A stretch of DNA of 64,000 nt from an uncultured Acetobacteraceae bacterium (GTDB lineage Bacteria; Pseudomonadota; Alphaproteobacteria; Acetobacterales; Acetobacteraceae), in contig CAIXEA010000231.1 in the NCBI GenBank assembly GCA_903918315.1, forward strand, positions 1 to 64,000. Reading direction: 5' to 3'. Shown here piece after piece: positions 53,287 through 62,784 of the stretch. The translations under genes and the position numbers were made by a program. A model generated the notes under the pieces. That model had not been told where the DNA came from. It did not search any database and saw only the letters and a list, made by a program, of their open reading frames with translations. Numbering within the stretch: position 1 is the stretch's first letter; each line of letters starts with the position of its first letter.

Positions 53287-54763
53287 GCACCTGGTCGAGG
53301 TCGCCGAAGCGGGTGAATTCGCCTTCGAAATACAGCGGCACCGTGCCGGTGGGGCCGTGGCGGTTCTTGGCCAGGATCAGCTCGGCCTTGTTGTGCACCT
53401 GTTCCATGTCCTGCTGCCATTTGCTCAGGCTGGTCTGGAACTTGTCCTCCGAGTCGAAGGACATCTGCTTCGGCGCCCGCTGGGCCAGATAGTACTCGTC
53501 GCGGTAGATGAACATCACCGCGTCGGCGTCCTGCTCAATCGTGCCGGATTCACGCAAATCAGAGAGCTGCGGCCGCTTGTCCTCCCGGCTTTCCACCGCG
53601 CGCGACAGCTGCGACAGCGCGATCACCGGCACTGCCAGTTCTTTCGCCAGGGCCTTCAGCCCCTGGGTGATCTGGCTGATTTCCAGCACCCGGTTTTCCG
53701 GCCGCGTGCCCGCCGCCGGGCGCATCAGCTGGAGGTAATCGACCACCACCAGCGCCAGGCCCTTGGTGCGTTTCAACCGCCGGCAGCGCGTGCGCAGAGC
53801 CGACATCGTAATCGCCGGCGTATCGTCGATCTGGATGGGCAGGGCGGCCAGTTCGCGCGACACCTGCACGAATTTGTCGAAATCCTTCTGACCGATATCG
53901 CCGCGGCGGATGCGGTCGCCGGAAACCCGGGCCTCTTCGCTCAACAGACGGGTCGCGAGCTGTTCGCAGCTCATTTCCAGGGAGAACACGGCGATCTGCG
54001 CTTTCGGGATGCCGTTTGGGTCGCTCGCCCGCGCTTCGGCCAGCAAGGCCTTGGCGCCGCCGAAGGCGATCTTGGTCGCGAGCGCGGTCTTGCCCATGCC
54101 GGGGCGGCCGGCCAGGATCAGCAGGTCGGACGGATGCAGGCCGCCAGTCTTGGCGTCCATGTCGCGCAGGCCCGTCGTCAGGCCGGATACATGCCCGGCA
54201 CGGCGGAAGGCCCGTTCCGCCCCTTGGATCGCATCCGTCAGCGCGCGTTCGAAATTGATGAAGCCGCCGTTGTTGCCACCCTCGGTCGCGAGCTGGAACA
54301 GAGATTGCTCCGCCGCCTCGATCTGTTTGGCGCCATCGAGTTCGGCATCCGCGCCGAAGGCGTTGTTGACGACCGTCTCCCCCACGTCGATCAACTGGCG
54401 GCGCAGCCAGGCGTCATGGATCGCGCGGCCGTATTCGCCGGCATTGATGATGCCGACCATCGCGGTGAGCAGCTGGGCGAGGTAGCGGGTGCCGCCGACT
54501 TCTTCGAGTACCCCGGAATGTTCGTATTCGGCCTTCAGCGTGACGGCGTCGGCGAGTTGCCCCGCCTCAATCCGTCGCGCGATCGACTGAAAGATCCGCC
54601 CATGAATCGGATCGGCGAAATGCTCGGGCGCCAGAAATTCCGAAACCCGCTCGTAAGCACGGTTATTGGCCAGCAGGGCGCCGAGCAGCGCCTGCTCCGC
54701 CTGCAGGTTGGAAGGGGGGAGGCGCTGCGAAAGGCCGAGGAGGGGAGAATCGATGCTGTTCAC
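53267..54763 (-). CDS. dnaB: Replicative DNA helicase
   Basis: A 498-residue hexameric helicase that opens the replication fork. The N-terminal domain begins with P-S-N-L-Q-A-E-Q-A-L-L-G. The RecA-like domain has Walker A LAGRPGMGKTALAT (about residues 207-220), and the Walker B region LALVVVDYLQLM. D-L-R-E-S-G-T-I-E-Q-D-A-D follows. A GTG start at 54763 fits the normal N-terminus. A perfect DnaA-box word lies just upstream. It follows the CFA gene and precedes alr. Confidence 0.96.
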   Translation of the reverse strand: MNSIDSPLLGLSQRLPPSNLQAEQALLGALLANNRAYERVSEFLAPEHFADPIHGRIFQSIARRIEAGQLADAVTLKAEYEHSGVLEEVGGTRYLAQLLTAMVGIINAGEYGRAIHDAWLRRQLIDVGETVVNNAFGADAELDGAKQIEAAEQSLFQLATEGGNNGGFINFERALTDAIQGAERAFRRAGHVSGLTTGLRDMDAKTGGLHPSDLLILAGRPGMGKTALATKIAFGGAKALLAEARASDPNGIPKAQIAVFSLEMSCEQLATRLLSEEARVSGDRIRRGDIGQKDFDKFVQVSRELAALPIQIDDTPAITMSALRTRCRRLKRTKGLALVVVDYLQLMRPAAGTRPENRVLEISQITQGLKALAKELAVPVIALSQLSRAVESREDKRPQLSDLRESGTIEQDADAVMFIYRDEYYLAQRAPKQMSFDSEDKFQTSLSKWQQDMEQVHNKAELILAKNRHGPTGTVPLYFEGEFTRFGDLDQVHEDYAG

Positions 54764-54795
54764 GGTCTTCGCTGTTTATTCCCTGGCGCGGCAAC

Positions 54796-54824
54796 ATAAT
54801 AGCGGGATTACCCTGTGGATAACG
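54796..54824 (-). promoter_or_regulatory. Candidate dnaB promoter with DnaA box
   Basis: TGTGGATAA at 54814-54822 is a perfect match to the DnaA box (TTATCCACA on the other strand). On the minus strand TATTAT (54801-54796) can serve as a -10 for dnaB, with the DnaA box overlapping the expected -35 position. The -35 hexamer itself is poor, so activation or control by DnaA is conceivable. Confidence 0.45.
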
Positions 54825-54842
54825 GGGACAACGGGGGTGCTT

Positions 54843-56054
54843 TCACGGAACCCAACGTTGTTCCGCCATGATGGCCGATCCAACCGTATGCGGATCAGCG
54901 CGATTCGCGGCTGTGATGTAGTCGCGGGTGAGCGGCACGGCCATGGGTTCGTGTGCCATCTGGATCTGGAACACCATCTGATGCTCGCGCCGGAAACTGA
55001 GTTCGGACCCCGCCAGGTAGAATTCGAACATCCGGCAGAAGCGTTCATCATAGAGGGCCGCGATCGCGTCGCGGTTGGCGGCGAAGCGCCAGCGCCAATG
55101 ACGCAGCGTCTCGGCGTAGTGCAGCCGCAGGATCTCGATGTCGGTCACCAGCAATCCGCTTTTTTCCAATGGTGGCAGGACCTCCGACAGGGCAGGGCAG
55201 TAGCCGCCAGGGAAGATATATTTTCTGATCCAGGGGTTCGTGCTCCCGGCCCCATGGCCGCGGCCGATGGCATGCAGCAGCGGCACCCCGTCCGCCGTCA
55301 GGCACTGAGCGATCTGACTGAAGAATCGGCGGAAGTGGTTGACCCCGACATGCTCGAACATGCCGACGGATACGATGCGGTCGAATTTTTGGTTCAGAGA
55401 CCGGTAATCCACCAGTTCGAACCGGACCCGGTCCGTGAGACCTTCTTGGGCGGCACGGGCGCCGTGGTCCCGCGCGAGCGTGAGTGCCAGGCCACCCCAG
55501 CCGCAGCCGATATCCAGCACATGCAGGCCAGGGCGGGTGAGGCAAAGCTTCGCGGCGATGTGGCGCTTCTTGGCAGCCTGGGCCTCTTCCAGCGTCTCAT
55601 CGCCACGAGGAAAGTATGCGCAGGAATATTGACGGTCGCGATCGAGAAACAGCGAATAAAGCCGGCCATTCAGATCGTAATGATGGGCGACATTGGCACG
55701 CGATCGCCGCGCCGGATTGTATTGGTCGAGGCGGCGCGTGAGGAGGTGGAGACTGTCAGACAGCCAAAGCAACGGATGGCCAGACAGATTGCCTGCCATA
55801 TTGCTGACGCCGACGTCGAGAACATCGAAAATGCCACAGCCATCCGGCACCAGGGTGCCGTTCATATAGGCTTCCCCCAGCGCGAGGGATGGATCGATCG
55901 TCAGGTGGCGCACTGTCGCCCAATCCGTCAGGGCGAAGGCGGCTGCCGGACCAGCAGCACCGGAATAATTTGAATATCGGCCATCCGGCCAACGAACGGT
56001 CAGCCGGCCGTTTCGGACAAACCGTCTGAGAATGGTATCGAGGGCAACGCGCAT
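54843..56054 (-). CDS. cfa: Cyclopropane-fatty-acyl-phospholipid synthase with internal deletion
   Basis: A 403-residue homologue of CFA synthase, which uses SAM to methylenate unsaturated acyl chains in membrane phospholipids. The family core is visible: AHHYDLNG, Y-S-C-A-Y-F, the SAM site VLDIGCGWGGLALTLA, VSVGMFEHVG and K-Y-I-F-P-G-G-Y. After D-H-G-A-R (to residue 200) the sequence jumps to A-A-Q-E-G-L-T-D-R-V. The usual V-T-G-V-T-L-S-x-E-Q stretch, about 20 residues that carry part of the SAM pocket, is missing in frame. Activity is therefore doubtful. It separates rplI from dnaB. Confidence 0.88.
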   Translation of the reverse strand: MRVALDTILRRFVRNGRLTVRWPDGRYSNYSGAAGPAAAFALTDWATVRHLTIDPSLALGEAYMNGTLVPDGCGIFDVLDVGVSNMAGNLSGHPLLWLSDSLHLLTRRLDQYNPARRSRANVAHHYDLNGRLYSLFLDRDRQYSCAYFPRGDETLEEAQAAKKRHIAAKLCLTRPGLHVLDIGCGWGGLALTLARDHGARAAQEGLTDRVRFELVDYRSLNQKFDRIVSVGMFEHVGVNHFRRFFSQIAQCLTADGVPLLHAIGRGHGAGSTNPWIRKYIFPGGYCPALSEVLPPLEKSGLLVTDIEILRLHYAETLRHWRWRFAANRDAIAALYDERFCRMFEFYLAGSELSFRREHQMVFQIQMAHEPMAVPLTRDYITAANRADPHTVGSAIMAEQRWVP

Positions 56055-56135
56055 GGCACCGAACCCGCATCCACAGCAGAAGGATGCGCAACGATGACGC
56101 TGGTGTTAACGGTTTGTCAAAGATTTATGACAACG

Positions 56136-56159
56136 CGGCCCGGAGCATGCTCCGGGCCG
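56136..56159. terminator. Perfect 24-bp palindrome after the ribosomal operon
   Basis: The sequence cggcccggagca followed by its exact reverse complement forms a very stable hairpin 10 bases after the rplI stop on the minus strand. A modest U-containing stretch follows. It probably ends the rpsF-rpsR-rplI transcript before the CFA gene. Confidence 0.7.
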
Positions 56160-56168
56160 GCTTCGTCA

Positions 56169-56738
56169 TCAGGAAGCGTCTGCGTCTTCCGGGTTCTCGA
56201 GGGCAAGCGCCGCATCCAGCGCTGCCTCTTCCTCTTCCGCCGCCGCACCGACGCTTTCGCCGCGCGCCTGGCGCTCGGCTTCTTCGGTGCTGCGGGCGAC
56301 GTTCACCGTCACCATGATCGACACTTCCGGGTGCAACGCGACGCGGACCTTGGACAGGCCAAGGGTCTTGATCGGGTTTTCCTGGATCACCTGCTGGCGG
56401 GCAATGGTCAGTCCGGCGGCGGTGGCGGCATCAGAGATGTCGCGCGGTGAGACGGAGCCATAGAGGCTGCCGGACTCACCCGCCTGACGGATGATGATCA
56501 CCGACATATTGCCCATGCGTTCGGCGAGGCGTTCGGCCTCTTCCTTGCGCTTGAGGTTCAGGGCGACGAGCTGCGCCTTCTGTTCCTCAAACCGGGCGAG
56601 GTTGGCCTTGCTGGCGCGCAGAGCCTTCTTCTGCGGCAGCAGGAAATTACGAGCGTAACCGGGCTTCACCTTAACGATGTCACCCATCTGCCCCAGCTTT
56701 TCGACGCGCTGGAGCAGCACCAGTTCAACGGCGGCCAT
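56169..56738 (-). CDS. rplI: 50S ribosomal protein L9
   Basis: A 189-residue ribosomal protein. The N-terminal domain ([21 protein letters not shown], then [11 protein letters not shown]) binds 23S rRNA; a helical linker leads to the C-terminal domain with [10 protein letters not shown]. About 40 residues longer than E. coli L9, it ends with an acidic, Ala-rich tail ([18 protein letters not shown]), as often seen in alphaproteobacteria. It is last in the S6-S18-L9 operon, 11 bases from rpsR. Confidence 0.97.
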   Translation of the reverse strand: MAAVELVLLQRVEKLGQMGDIVKVKPGYARNFLLPQKKALRASKANLARFEEQKAQLVALNLKRKEEAERLAERMGNMSVIIIRQAGESGSLYGSVSPRDISDAATAAGLTIARQQVIQENPIKTLGLSKVRVALHPEVSIMVTVNVARSTEEAERQARGESVGAAAEEEEAALDAALALENPEDADAS

Positions 56739-56749
56739 GATGCGGCTCC

Positions 56750-57025
56750 TTAAGCGACGATGTAGGGAAGCAGAGCCAGAAAGCGGGCGCGCTTGATGGC
56801 GGTCGCCAGCTCACGCTGCTTCTTGGCGGACACCGCGGTGATGCGGCTCGGGACGATCTTGCCGCGCTCGCTCAGGAAGCGGGACAGCAGGCGCACGTCC
56901 TTATAGTCGATCTTCGGCGCATTCGGGCCGGAGAAGGGGCAGGACTTGCGGCGGCGGTAGAACGGCCGGCGAGCGCCAACGGCGGAGCGGCGGGCAGCGG
57001 GATTCGGTTCAGCGGTATCGGACAT
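56750..57025 (-). CDS. rpsR: 30S ribosomal protein S18
   Basis: A 91-residue protein of the small-subunit platform, which pairs with S6. The conserved core is [17 protein letters not shown], then [14 protein letters not shown] and [12 protein letters not shown]. An N-terminal basic arm contains R-R-K-S-C-P-F. It begins five bases after rpsF. Confidence 0.98.
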   Translation of the reverse strand: MSDTAEPNPAARRSAVGARRPFYRRRKSCPFSGPNAPKIDYKDVRLLSRFLSERGKIVPSRITAVSAKKQRELATAIKRARFLALLPYIVA

Positions 57026-57030
57026 GATTC

Positions 57031-57498
57031 TTACTCCTCAACGCCGCCACGGAAGTCTTCACGACCGAAGTCGTCGCGGGCGCGGAATTCTTCGCGATCG
57101 TCGAAGCCACGGCGGCGGCCGCTTTCAAAGCGTCCGGCGGGCTTGGGCCCACGGAAGCCACGCTCACGCTCATCGGACTTGCGCGACAGCACGGCGGACG
57201 GGGCTTCATCGACTTCTTCGATGCGCACGGTCATGAAACGCAGGATGTCTTCGTTCAGACCGAGCTTACGCTCCATCTCATTGACGAAGGCCGGCTTCGC
57301 GTCGAGCGCGAGCAGCATATAGTGGCCCTTGCGGTTCTTCTTGATGCGGTAAGCGAGGCCGCGCAGGCCCCAATATTCGCGCTTTTTAACCGAACCGCCT
57401 TCGGCTTCGAGTTCAACACCGATTTCGTCGGCGACCGTCTCGACCTGTTGCTGCGTGACGTCATTGCGCGCAATGAGCACGGTTTCATATAGCGGCAT
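57031..57498 (-). CDS. rpsF: 30S ribosomal protein S6
   Basis: A 155-residue S6. The fold is given by [39 protein letters not shown] and the helix [12 protein letters not shown]. The last 50 residues form a charged, Arg/Phe-rich tail (R-G-F-R-G-P, F-D-D-R-E-E-F). It is the first gene of the operon. The 239-base leader (57499-57737) holds two palindromes, ggcctgatcaggcc at 57531-57544 and catcccgggatg at 57546-57557, which could be part of an S6:S18 autoregulatory structure; this is unproven. Confidence 0.96.
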   Translation of the reverse strand: MPLYETVLIARNDVTQQQVETVADEIGVELEAEGGSVKKREYWGLRGLAYRIKKNRKGHYMLLALDAKPAFVNEMERKLGLNEDILRFMTVRIEEVDEAPSAVLSRKSDERERGFRGPKPAGRFESGRRRGFDDREEFRARDDFGREDFRGGVEE

Positions 57499-57737
57499 GT
57501 GTGATCCCCCTCTGGCTTGTCTCCGCCCTCGGCCTGATCAGGCCGCATCCCGGGATGGGATGTGGGCATAGCCGGACGCGATGCCGTCGCTCCCGGCAGG
57601 GAAGGGCGGGCTTTGAGCATGGTTCGACCGGGGATGCAAGCGGGTTTCTCCGCCCAACGCTGGACGCCGAACGCATCCCGGGCTTACGCTCGCGGCTGGA
57701 GTGTCCGTCCATCGCCACAACCCCAAGGGAGGGCGTC

Positions 57738-59288
57738 ATGTTGCAAACCCAAACCGCCGCGCGTCAGGATCCCGCTTTCGACGCCTTGACCTCTGCCATC
57801 CTGGACCGCGACCAGCCACGCACCGCCGAACTCTTTTTCAATATGGTGACGAAGGAGGGACGTTCGGTCCCGGACGCGGTCAGCGTGCTGATGTCGGCCG
57901 AGGCGCCCTTCGTACAGGTGCCCAATCATATCAATGTCAAAGATGGCCAGATCGTGCTGGTCAACAATGACCATACCATCCTGGGACTGCGGACCTCCTC
58001 CGCCCTGATGCCTTATCTGCCGAAGGATTACCGGCTGCTGCCGATGCTGCAGAGCGTCTGGTACGTGCCGGCGGGCCTGGATATCTGGAACCAGCTCCTG
58101 GGCAAGTATCCCGGCCGTTATGCCACCATGAAAGGCATGAACGTGCCGCCGCCGGATTACGGCCCGGTGGTGTGGAACCAGGATCAGCAGCCGATCCGGG
58201 CGGGGAACACGCTGGAGGAGCGGCTGCATAATCATATGGTGGCGGCGATGGCGGGCGATGTGCCGCGATCCTACGGCATGTTCCTCGATCTGGCGGCGGA
58301 CCCGGATGCACGCGCGGCCCTGCGGGAGCAGATGATGTTCCTCGGTCTGATCGATGTGCAGGAGACGATCGCCGGCCGCAAGGCGCGCAACACCGGCCAC
58401 AAGGCGCTGCGCGCCCGGGCGATCTGCGACCTCGCTGACTATGTCGGCTGGGACAAGGCGCATGGCGTGTTCTACACCGGCGTGCCGGACATGGCGGTCG
58501 GGCCTCTGTACTTCTCCGCCTACGACGCGGTCTGCGTGCTGCTGTCGGAGGCGTTCGACGATGGCGGCAAGAGCCTGCGCGAAACCAACACGAAGATGCT
58601 GACGCCGCGGCAGTCCGAAGCCTTCGTCGATCTGCTGATGAACGGCGATACCAACAGTGTCTGGGCCGAGCTGACCGCGCATCTGCGCGACGGTGTTTCC
58701 ATTCGCAGCCTTGGCGACACGATTCAAATCGGCGGGGCGGAGCTGATTTTGCGCAACACCGTACCGCGCAAATTCACCGATGGGCAGCACGGGTTCGATT
58801 ACTGCAACACCGCCAATTACTGGATCCGCACCAGCCAGGGTCCATACCAGCACCGCATCCTGTATCTGATGGCCAACTTCGTGAACGACGCGGCGCGGGC
58901 CAATGGCTACCAGACCTCGGTCATCGAGCAGGAAATCGCCGGCTTCAACGCGGGCAATCGCACCGCCGATCGGATGCTGCGCGATCTGGACGATGCGATC
59001 ATGAGCTTCGATATCGCCCGCACGACGGCAACGGCGGACGCGTATCTGCGCTCGGGCGCGGATCGGACGGATTATCTGACCACCGTGGCGATCACCGCCT
59101 GCAAGTTCCAGGACGATCCGCACAACCAGAAGATCACCCACTCCACCTTCGAAGAATACGAACACAACAGCACGCACATGAAAGATCGGCTGCTTTTGGC
59201 AACGGTCCGGCAATTGGCCGGCTGGCCGAAGATGCCGGGGGAGCGTGATTGCTACGCCCGCTTCATGTCCGATTGGATCAGGCACTGA
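57738..59288 (+). CDS. Unrecognised 516-residue cytosolic protein
   Basis: A mostly helical protein of 516 residues without signal or membrane segments; I do not recognise the family. The start at 57738 has a strong AAGGGAGGG ribosome site. It is rich in His and Asn in places: R-L-H-N-H-M-V-A-A-M, T-G-H-K-A-L-R-A-R-A, and near the end H-S-T-F-E-E-Y-E-H-N-S-T-H-M, which might bind metal. Another notable stretch is FVQVPNHINVKDGQIVLVNNDH. It is divergent from rpsF and convergent with bcp. Confidence 0.85.
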   Translation: MLQTQTAARQDPAFDALTSAILDRDQPRTAELFFNMVTKEGRSVPDAVSVLMSAEAPFVQVPNHINVKDGQIVLVNNDHTILGLRTSSALMPYLPKDYRLLPMLQSVWYVPAGLDIWNQLLGKYPGRYATMKGMNVPPPDYGPVVWNQDQQPIRAGNTLEERLHNHMVAAMAGDVPRSYGMFLDLAADPDARAALREQMMFLGLIDVQETIAGRKARNTGHKALRARAICDLADYVGWDKAHGVFYTGVPDMAVGPLYFSAYDAVCVLLSEAFDDGGKSLRETNTKMLTPRQSEAFVDLLMNGDTNSVWAELTAHLRDGVSIRSLGDTIQIGGAELILRNTVPRKFTDGQHGFDYCNTANYWIRTSQGPYQHRILYLMANFVNDAARANGYQTSVIEQEIAGFNAGNRTADRMLRDLDDAIMSFDIARTTATADAYLRSGADRTDYLTTVAITACKFQDDPHNQKITHSTFEEYEHNSTHMKDRLLLATVRQLAGWPKMPGERDCYARFMSDWIRH

Positions 59289-59292
59289 GACC

Positions 59293-59325
59293 CGCGCCCC
59301 CGTCCCGGGTGGGGAAGGGGGCGCG
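59293..59325. terminator. Hairpin between convergent genes
   Basis: The arms cgcgccccc (59293-59301) and gggggcgcg (59317-59325) form a 9-bp GC stem with a 15-nt loop between the 516-residue gene and bcp. It could end transcription from both sides. Confidence 0.55.
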
Positions 59326-59330
59326 TCCTA

Positions 59331-59798
59331 TCACCCCAGCGCCTGTGCGGCGGCCAGCACAGCGGCGGCATGGCCCGGGACGCTGACCTTGCGCCAGATT
59401 TTCGCGATCCGCCCGTCCTTGCCAACGAGGAAAGTGGATCGCTCCATACCCATGTATTTCCGGCCGTACATCGATTTTTCGACCCAGGTGCCATAGGCTT
59501 CGGCGACGGTCTTGTCCTCATCGGATGCCAGCGGGAAGGTCAGGGCGAATTTCTCCGCGAATTTCTCGATCGGCTTCATCTTGTCGGGTGACACCCCGAT
59601 CACGTCCAGGCCGATATGGCCGAGCTGCGGCAGCGCTTCCTGGAACGCGCAGGCCTCCTTGGTGCAGCCGGGTGTATCGGCCTTGGGGTAGAAATACAGC
59701 ACGAACGGCTTGCCGCTCAGTCCGGTGAGGCTGACGGTGCGCCCGCCCGTGGCTGGCATCTCAAAATTCGGGGCCAGATCGCCCTCTGCTACGCTCAT
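59331..59798 (-). CDS. bcp: Thioredoxin-dependent peroxiredoxin (Bcp/PrxQ)
   Basis: A 155-residue atypical 2-Cys peroxiredoxin that reduces hydroperoxides. The peroxidatic Cys45 and resolving Cys50 are in YPKADTPGCTKEACAF. V-I-G-V-S-P-D, ERSTFLVGKDGRIAKIWRKV are also typical. It overlaps glnE by ATGA, so the two are co-translated. Confidence 0.96.
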   Translation of the reverse strand: MSVAEGDLAPNFEMPATGGRTVSLTGLSGKPFVLYFYPKADTPGCTKEACAFQEALPQLGHIGLDVIGVSPDKMKPIEKFAEKFALTFPLASDEDKTVAEAYGTWVEKSMYGRKYMGMERSTFLVGKDGRIAKIWRKVSVPGHAAAVLAAAQALG

Positions 59799-62767
59799 GA
59801 TCCCATCTCTCCGATATGGCGGACGAAAGCGGCCCGCGTCTGGTGTGCCAGGTCATCAAGGTTGGCGCGCAAGCCCTCCACGTCAACCGCTGTCAGGCCC
59901 AAAGCCGCGGCCGCTTCCAGCAACGGCCGGGCGGAGGCTTCGGGCAAGGACGGTCCGACGGCGCGCCCGACCAGGATCCGCAACAGGCCCTGCACCGTGC
60001 GCCAGACCTGGTCCGCGTGGATCAGCAAAGCGGCATCTTCGGGTGGGAGCAGGCCGGCATCGGTCAGCCGGGCGAGCGCGACGCGCAGGGTTGGGTGGCA
60101 GACCGACGGGTGCGTCCGGGCGTGGATCAGTTGCAAAGCCTGGCCGATAAACTCCACCTCGATTTGCCCGCCGGGGCGCAGTTTGACGTCCCAGGGGCCT
60201 TCCGGCGGCAGGTCGCGCAGCATGCGTCCGCGCATCGCGGCGGTATCGGCGCGGATCGTCGCGGCGTCGCCGGCTGATTGGATGGCCTCGATGATCGCGG
60301 CCTCGACCTTGGTTTTCAGTTTGGCCGGCCCGGCGACGACGCGTGCGCGGCTGAGCGCCAGACGCTCCCAGGTCCAGGCATCTTCGGCATGATAGCGGCG
60401 GAAGCTTGATAATGAGACGGCCACCGGGCCTTTGTTCCCCGATGGGCGCAGCCGCATGTCCACTTCATAGAGACGGCCCTCGACCCCGGGCGCGGTGACC
60501 GCGCCGACGAAGGCGTGGGCGGCGCGGACGAACCACTGGCTGACTGGCAAGCTGCGGACGCCCCGGCTTTCGGTCACGCCGTCCGGATGGTCGTAGATCA
60601 ACATCAGGTCGAGGTCGGAGCCGGCCATCATCTCCCGCCCGCCCATCTTGCCCAATGCGACCACGACCATGGCGCCACCGCGCACGGTTCCGTAGCGGGC
60701 CGCGTAATCCGCCAGCACGGGTGCCAGCAGTGCATCCAGTGCCGCCTGTGCCATGTCCGATCTGCGTGACCCGGCCATGTCGGCGTCGATCCGCCCTTCC
60801 ATCTGGGCGACGGAGACGGCGAAGTCCTCGGCCTTGACGGCGCGGCGGGTGATCTCGATCGCATCTTCCAACTGGCGGGCATCGCGCAGCCGGGCTTTGA
60901 GCTGTTTCGGCGGGGCCTCGCCTTCGTCGGGCCAGAGCAGGCCTTCGAGCGACGCGGGGTGCAGGGCCAGGTGTTCCGCGAGCTTCGGCGCGGCGCCCAG
61001 CACCGCCGCCACCCGGTCCAGCAGCAGCGGATTGCGTTGAAACAGCGACAGCAGTTGCACCCCGGTCGGCTGCGCGGCGATGAAGCGGTCGAAGCGATTG
61101 AAGGTCTCATCGGGGTGCGGCTGCGCGGCGAGGCTGGCCAGAATGGCGGGGAGCATGGTGCCCATCAGCTCGCGGGCGCGGAGGGAGCGGAAGGCCCGGA
61201 CATGCCCGGCGAGCCAGCCACGGACGGTCGTGACCACCCTCGCCGGTTGCGCGAATCCCAGCTTTTGCAAGGCTTCGAGCGTGTCGTCCGGGGCGGCCCC
61301 ATCCCCAGCGAAATCGAACGCGACACTGGCCACGACCCCACCCGGCAGATCGGGGAGTTGTTCGAACACATCGATGTAATGCGTCCGCACCCGGCCCAGC
61401 TGGCGCAGCAGCGCCTTGGCGAATGCGGTCCGGTCCGGATAGCCCATGAACAGGGCGATCCGCGTGATATCCTCGGGGTTCTTGGGGATATCGTGGGTTT
61501 GCCTGTCGGCCACCATCTGCAACCGATGTTCCACCTGCCGGAGAAAGCGGTAGGCGCCGGCGAGCTCGGTGGCGGCGCGGGCGGGGATCAGACCGGCCCG
61601 GCTCAGCAGGCGCAGCGCGGTCAGCGTCTGCTGCGTGCGAAAGCCTGGCTCGCGCCCGCCCCAGACGAGCTGGAGCGTCTGGGCCATGAATTCGATCTCA
61701 CGGATGCCCCCCTCGCCGAGTTTGACGTTATGGCCGGCTATACGCGCCACCGGGTCGCGGGTGCCGATGAGTGCGGTGCCCTTGTGCTGGTCGATGCGCC
61801 GTTTCATGGCGTGGATGTCGGCGACGGCCGCGAAATCCAGGCCGCGGCGCCAGATGAAGGGGCGGATTGCCTCCAGGAAGCGGTGGCCGACGCCGAGATC
61901 ACCGGCCACCGGCCGGGCTTTGATCATCGCCGCCCGTTCCCAGTTCTGGCCCAGGCTTTCGTAGTACGTGATCGCCGCTTCGATCGACATCGCCGGCGGT
62001 GTGGAAGCCGGGTCGGGCCGTAACCGCAGATCGGTGCGGAAAACATAGCCGCCCGCGTCGCGCGCTTCCATCAAGGTCACAAGGTCGCGAGCCAGGCGGA
62101 CCATGAAGCGGCCCATGGCGTCGCCCGCCGTTCTCTCGGTATAAGGTCCTGTTGCTGGATCGTAGAGCAGCACGAGGTCGACATCGGACGAGTAGTTCAA
62201 TTCACGGGCACCCAGCTTGCCCATGCCCAACACCGTGAACCCGCTGTCCAAAGCGGGCTTGGAAGGGTCTGGCAGGCGCAGCTCCCCGGCATCGTGCGCC
62301 GAACGGAGCAGATGCGCGACAGCGAGCGACAGGGTGGCTTCAGCAAGGGCCGAGAGTGTGGCGGTCACCTTATCCAGACGCCACAACCCGCCGATATCGG
62401 CCATCGCGACCGCGAGCGCGATCACCCGCTTGGCCTTTCGCAGCGCGGCGGCGATGACCTCCCTCCTGGCCTGGGGCGGTTGCGCCGCCAAAGCGGTCAG
62501 GGCTTCGCGCGTCGTCACATCGGGGCCATGGTCCATGACCCGGCGGACCGTCGCTGGTTCCTTCAACGCCAGATCAGCCAGATACGGGCTGTTGCCGCCC
62601 AGGCATCGGAGCGCCGCGCCCGCCCCGGGATGCACGGTCAGGCGCCGTTCGGCCCGGCCAAGGTCGGCGAAGCGTTCGATCAGCCGCGCCGCTGCCTCCG
62701 CGTCGAACGGGGCGGGCCAGGGGGGGCGTGGCGCGAGGGGCTTTGGATGATGGATGGCTTTGACCAT
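59795..62767 (-). CDS. glnE: Glutamine synthetase adenylyltransferase/deadenylase
   Basis: A 990-residue bifunctional regulator of glutamine synthetase in nitrogen control. It has two nucleotidyltransferase domains: the first with LNYSSDVDLVLLYDP (deadenylylation), the second with M-A-G-S-D-L-D-L-M-L-I-Y-D (adenylylation). Other conserved stretches are LGEGGIREIEF and LRPGGQIEVEFI. Length is normal. The proposed start at 62767 is only 17 bases from the divergent AsmA-like gene. Confidence 0.96.
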   Translation of the reverse strand: MVKAIHHPKPLAPRPPWPAPFDAEAAARLIERFADLGRAERRLTVHPGAGAALRCLGGNSPYLADLALKEPATVRRVMDHGPDVTTREALTALAAQPPQARREVIAAALRKAKRVIALAVAMADIGGLWRLDKVTATLSALAEATLSLAVAHLLRSAHDAGELRLPDPSKPALDSGFTVLGMGKLGARELNYSSDVDLVLLYDPATGPYTERTAGDAMGRFMVRLARDLVTLMEARDAGGYVFRTDLRLRPDPASTPPAMSIEAAITYYESLGQNWERAAMIKARPVAGDLGVGHRFLEAIRPFIWRRGLDFAAVADIHAMKRRIDQHKGTALIGTRDPVARIAGHNVKLGEGGIREIEFMAQTLQLVWGGREPGFRTQQTLTALRLLSRAGLIPARAATELAGAYRFLRQVEHRLQMVADRQTHDIPKNPEDITRIALFMGYPDRTAFAKALLRQLGRVRTHYIDVFEQLPDLPGGVVASVAFDFAGDGAAPDDTLEALQKLGFAQPARVVTTVRGWLAGHVRAFRSLRARELMGTMLPAILASLAAQPHPDETFNRFDRFIAAQPTGVQLLSLFQRNPLLLDRVAAVLGAAPKLAEHLALHPASLEGLLWPDEGEAPPKQLKARLRDARQLEDAIEITRRAVKAEDFAVSVAQMEGRIDADMAGSRRSDMAQAALDALLAPVLADYAARYGTVRGGAMVVVALGKMGGREMMAGSDLDLMLIYDHPDGVTESRGVRSLPVSQWFVRAAHAFVGAVTAPGVEGRLYEVDMRLRPSGNKGPVAVSLSSFRRYHAEDAWTWERLALSRARVVAGPAKLKTKVEAAIIEAIQSAGDAATIRADTAAMRGRMLRDLPPEGPWDVKLRPGGQIEVEFIGQALQLIHARTHPSVCHPTLRVALARLTDAGLLPPEDAALLIHADQVWRTVQGLLRILVGRAVGPSLPEASARPLLEAAAALGLTAVDVEGLRANLDDLAHQTRAAFVRHIGEMGS

Positions 62768-62784
62768 GATCGCGCAGGCTGGTC

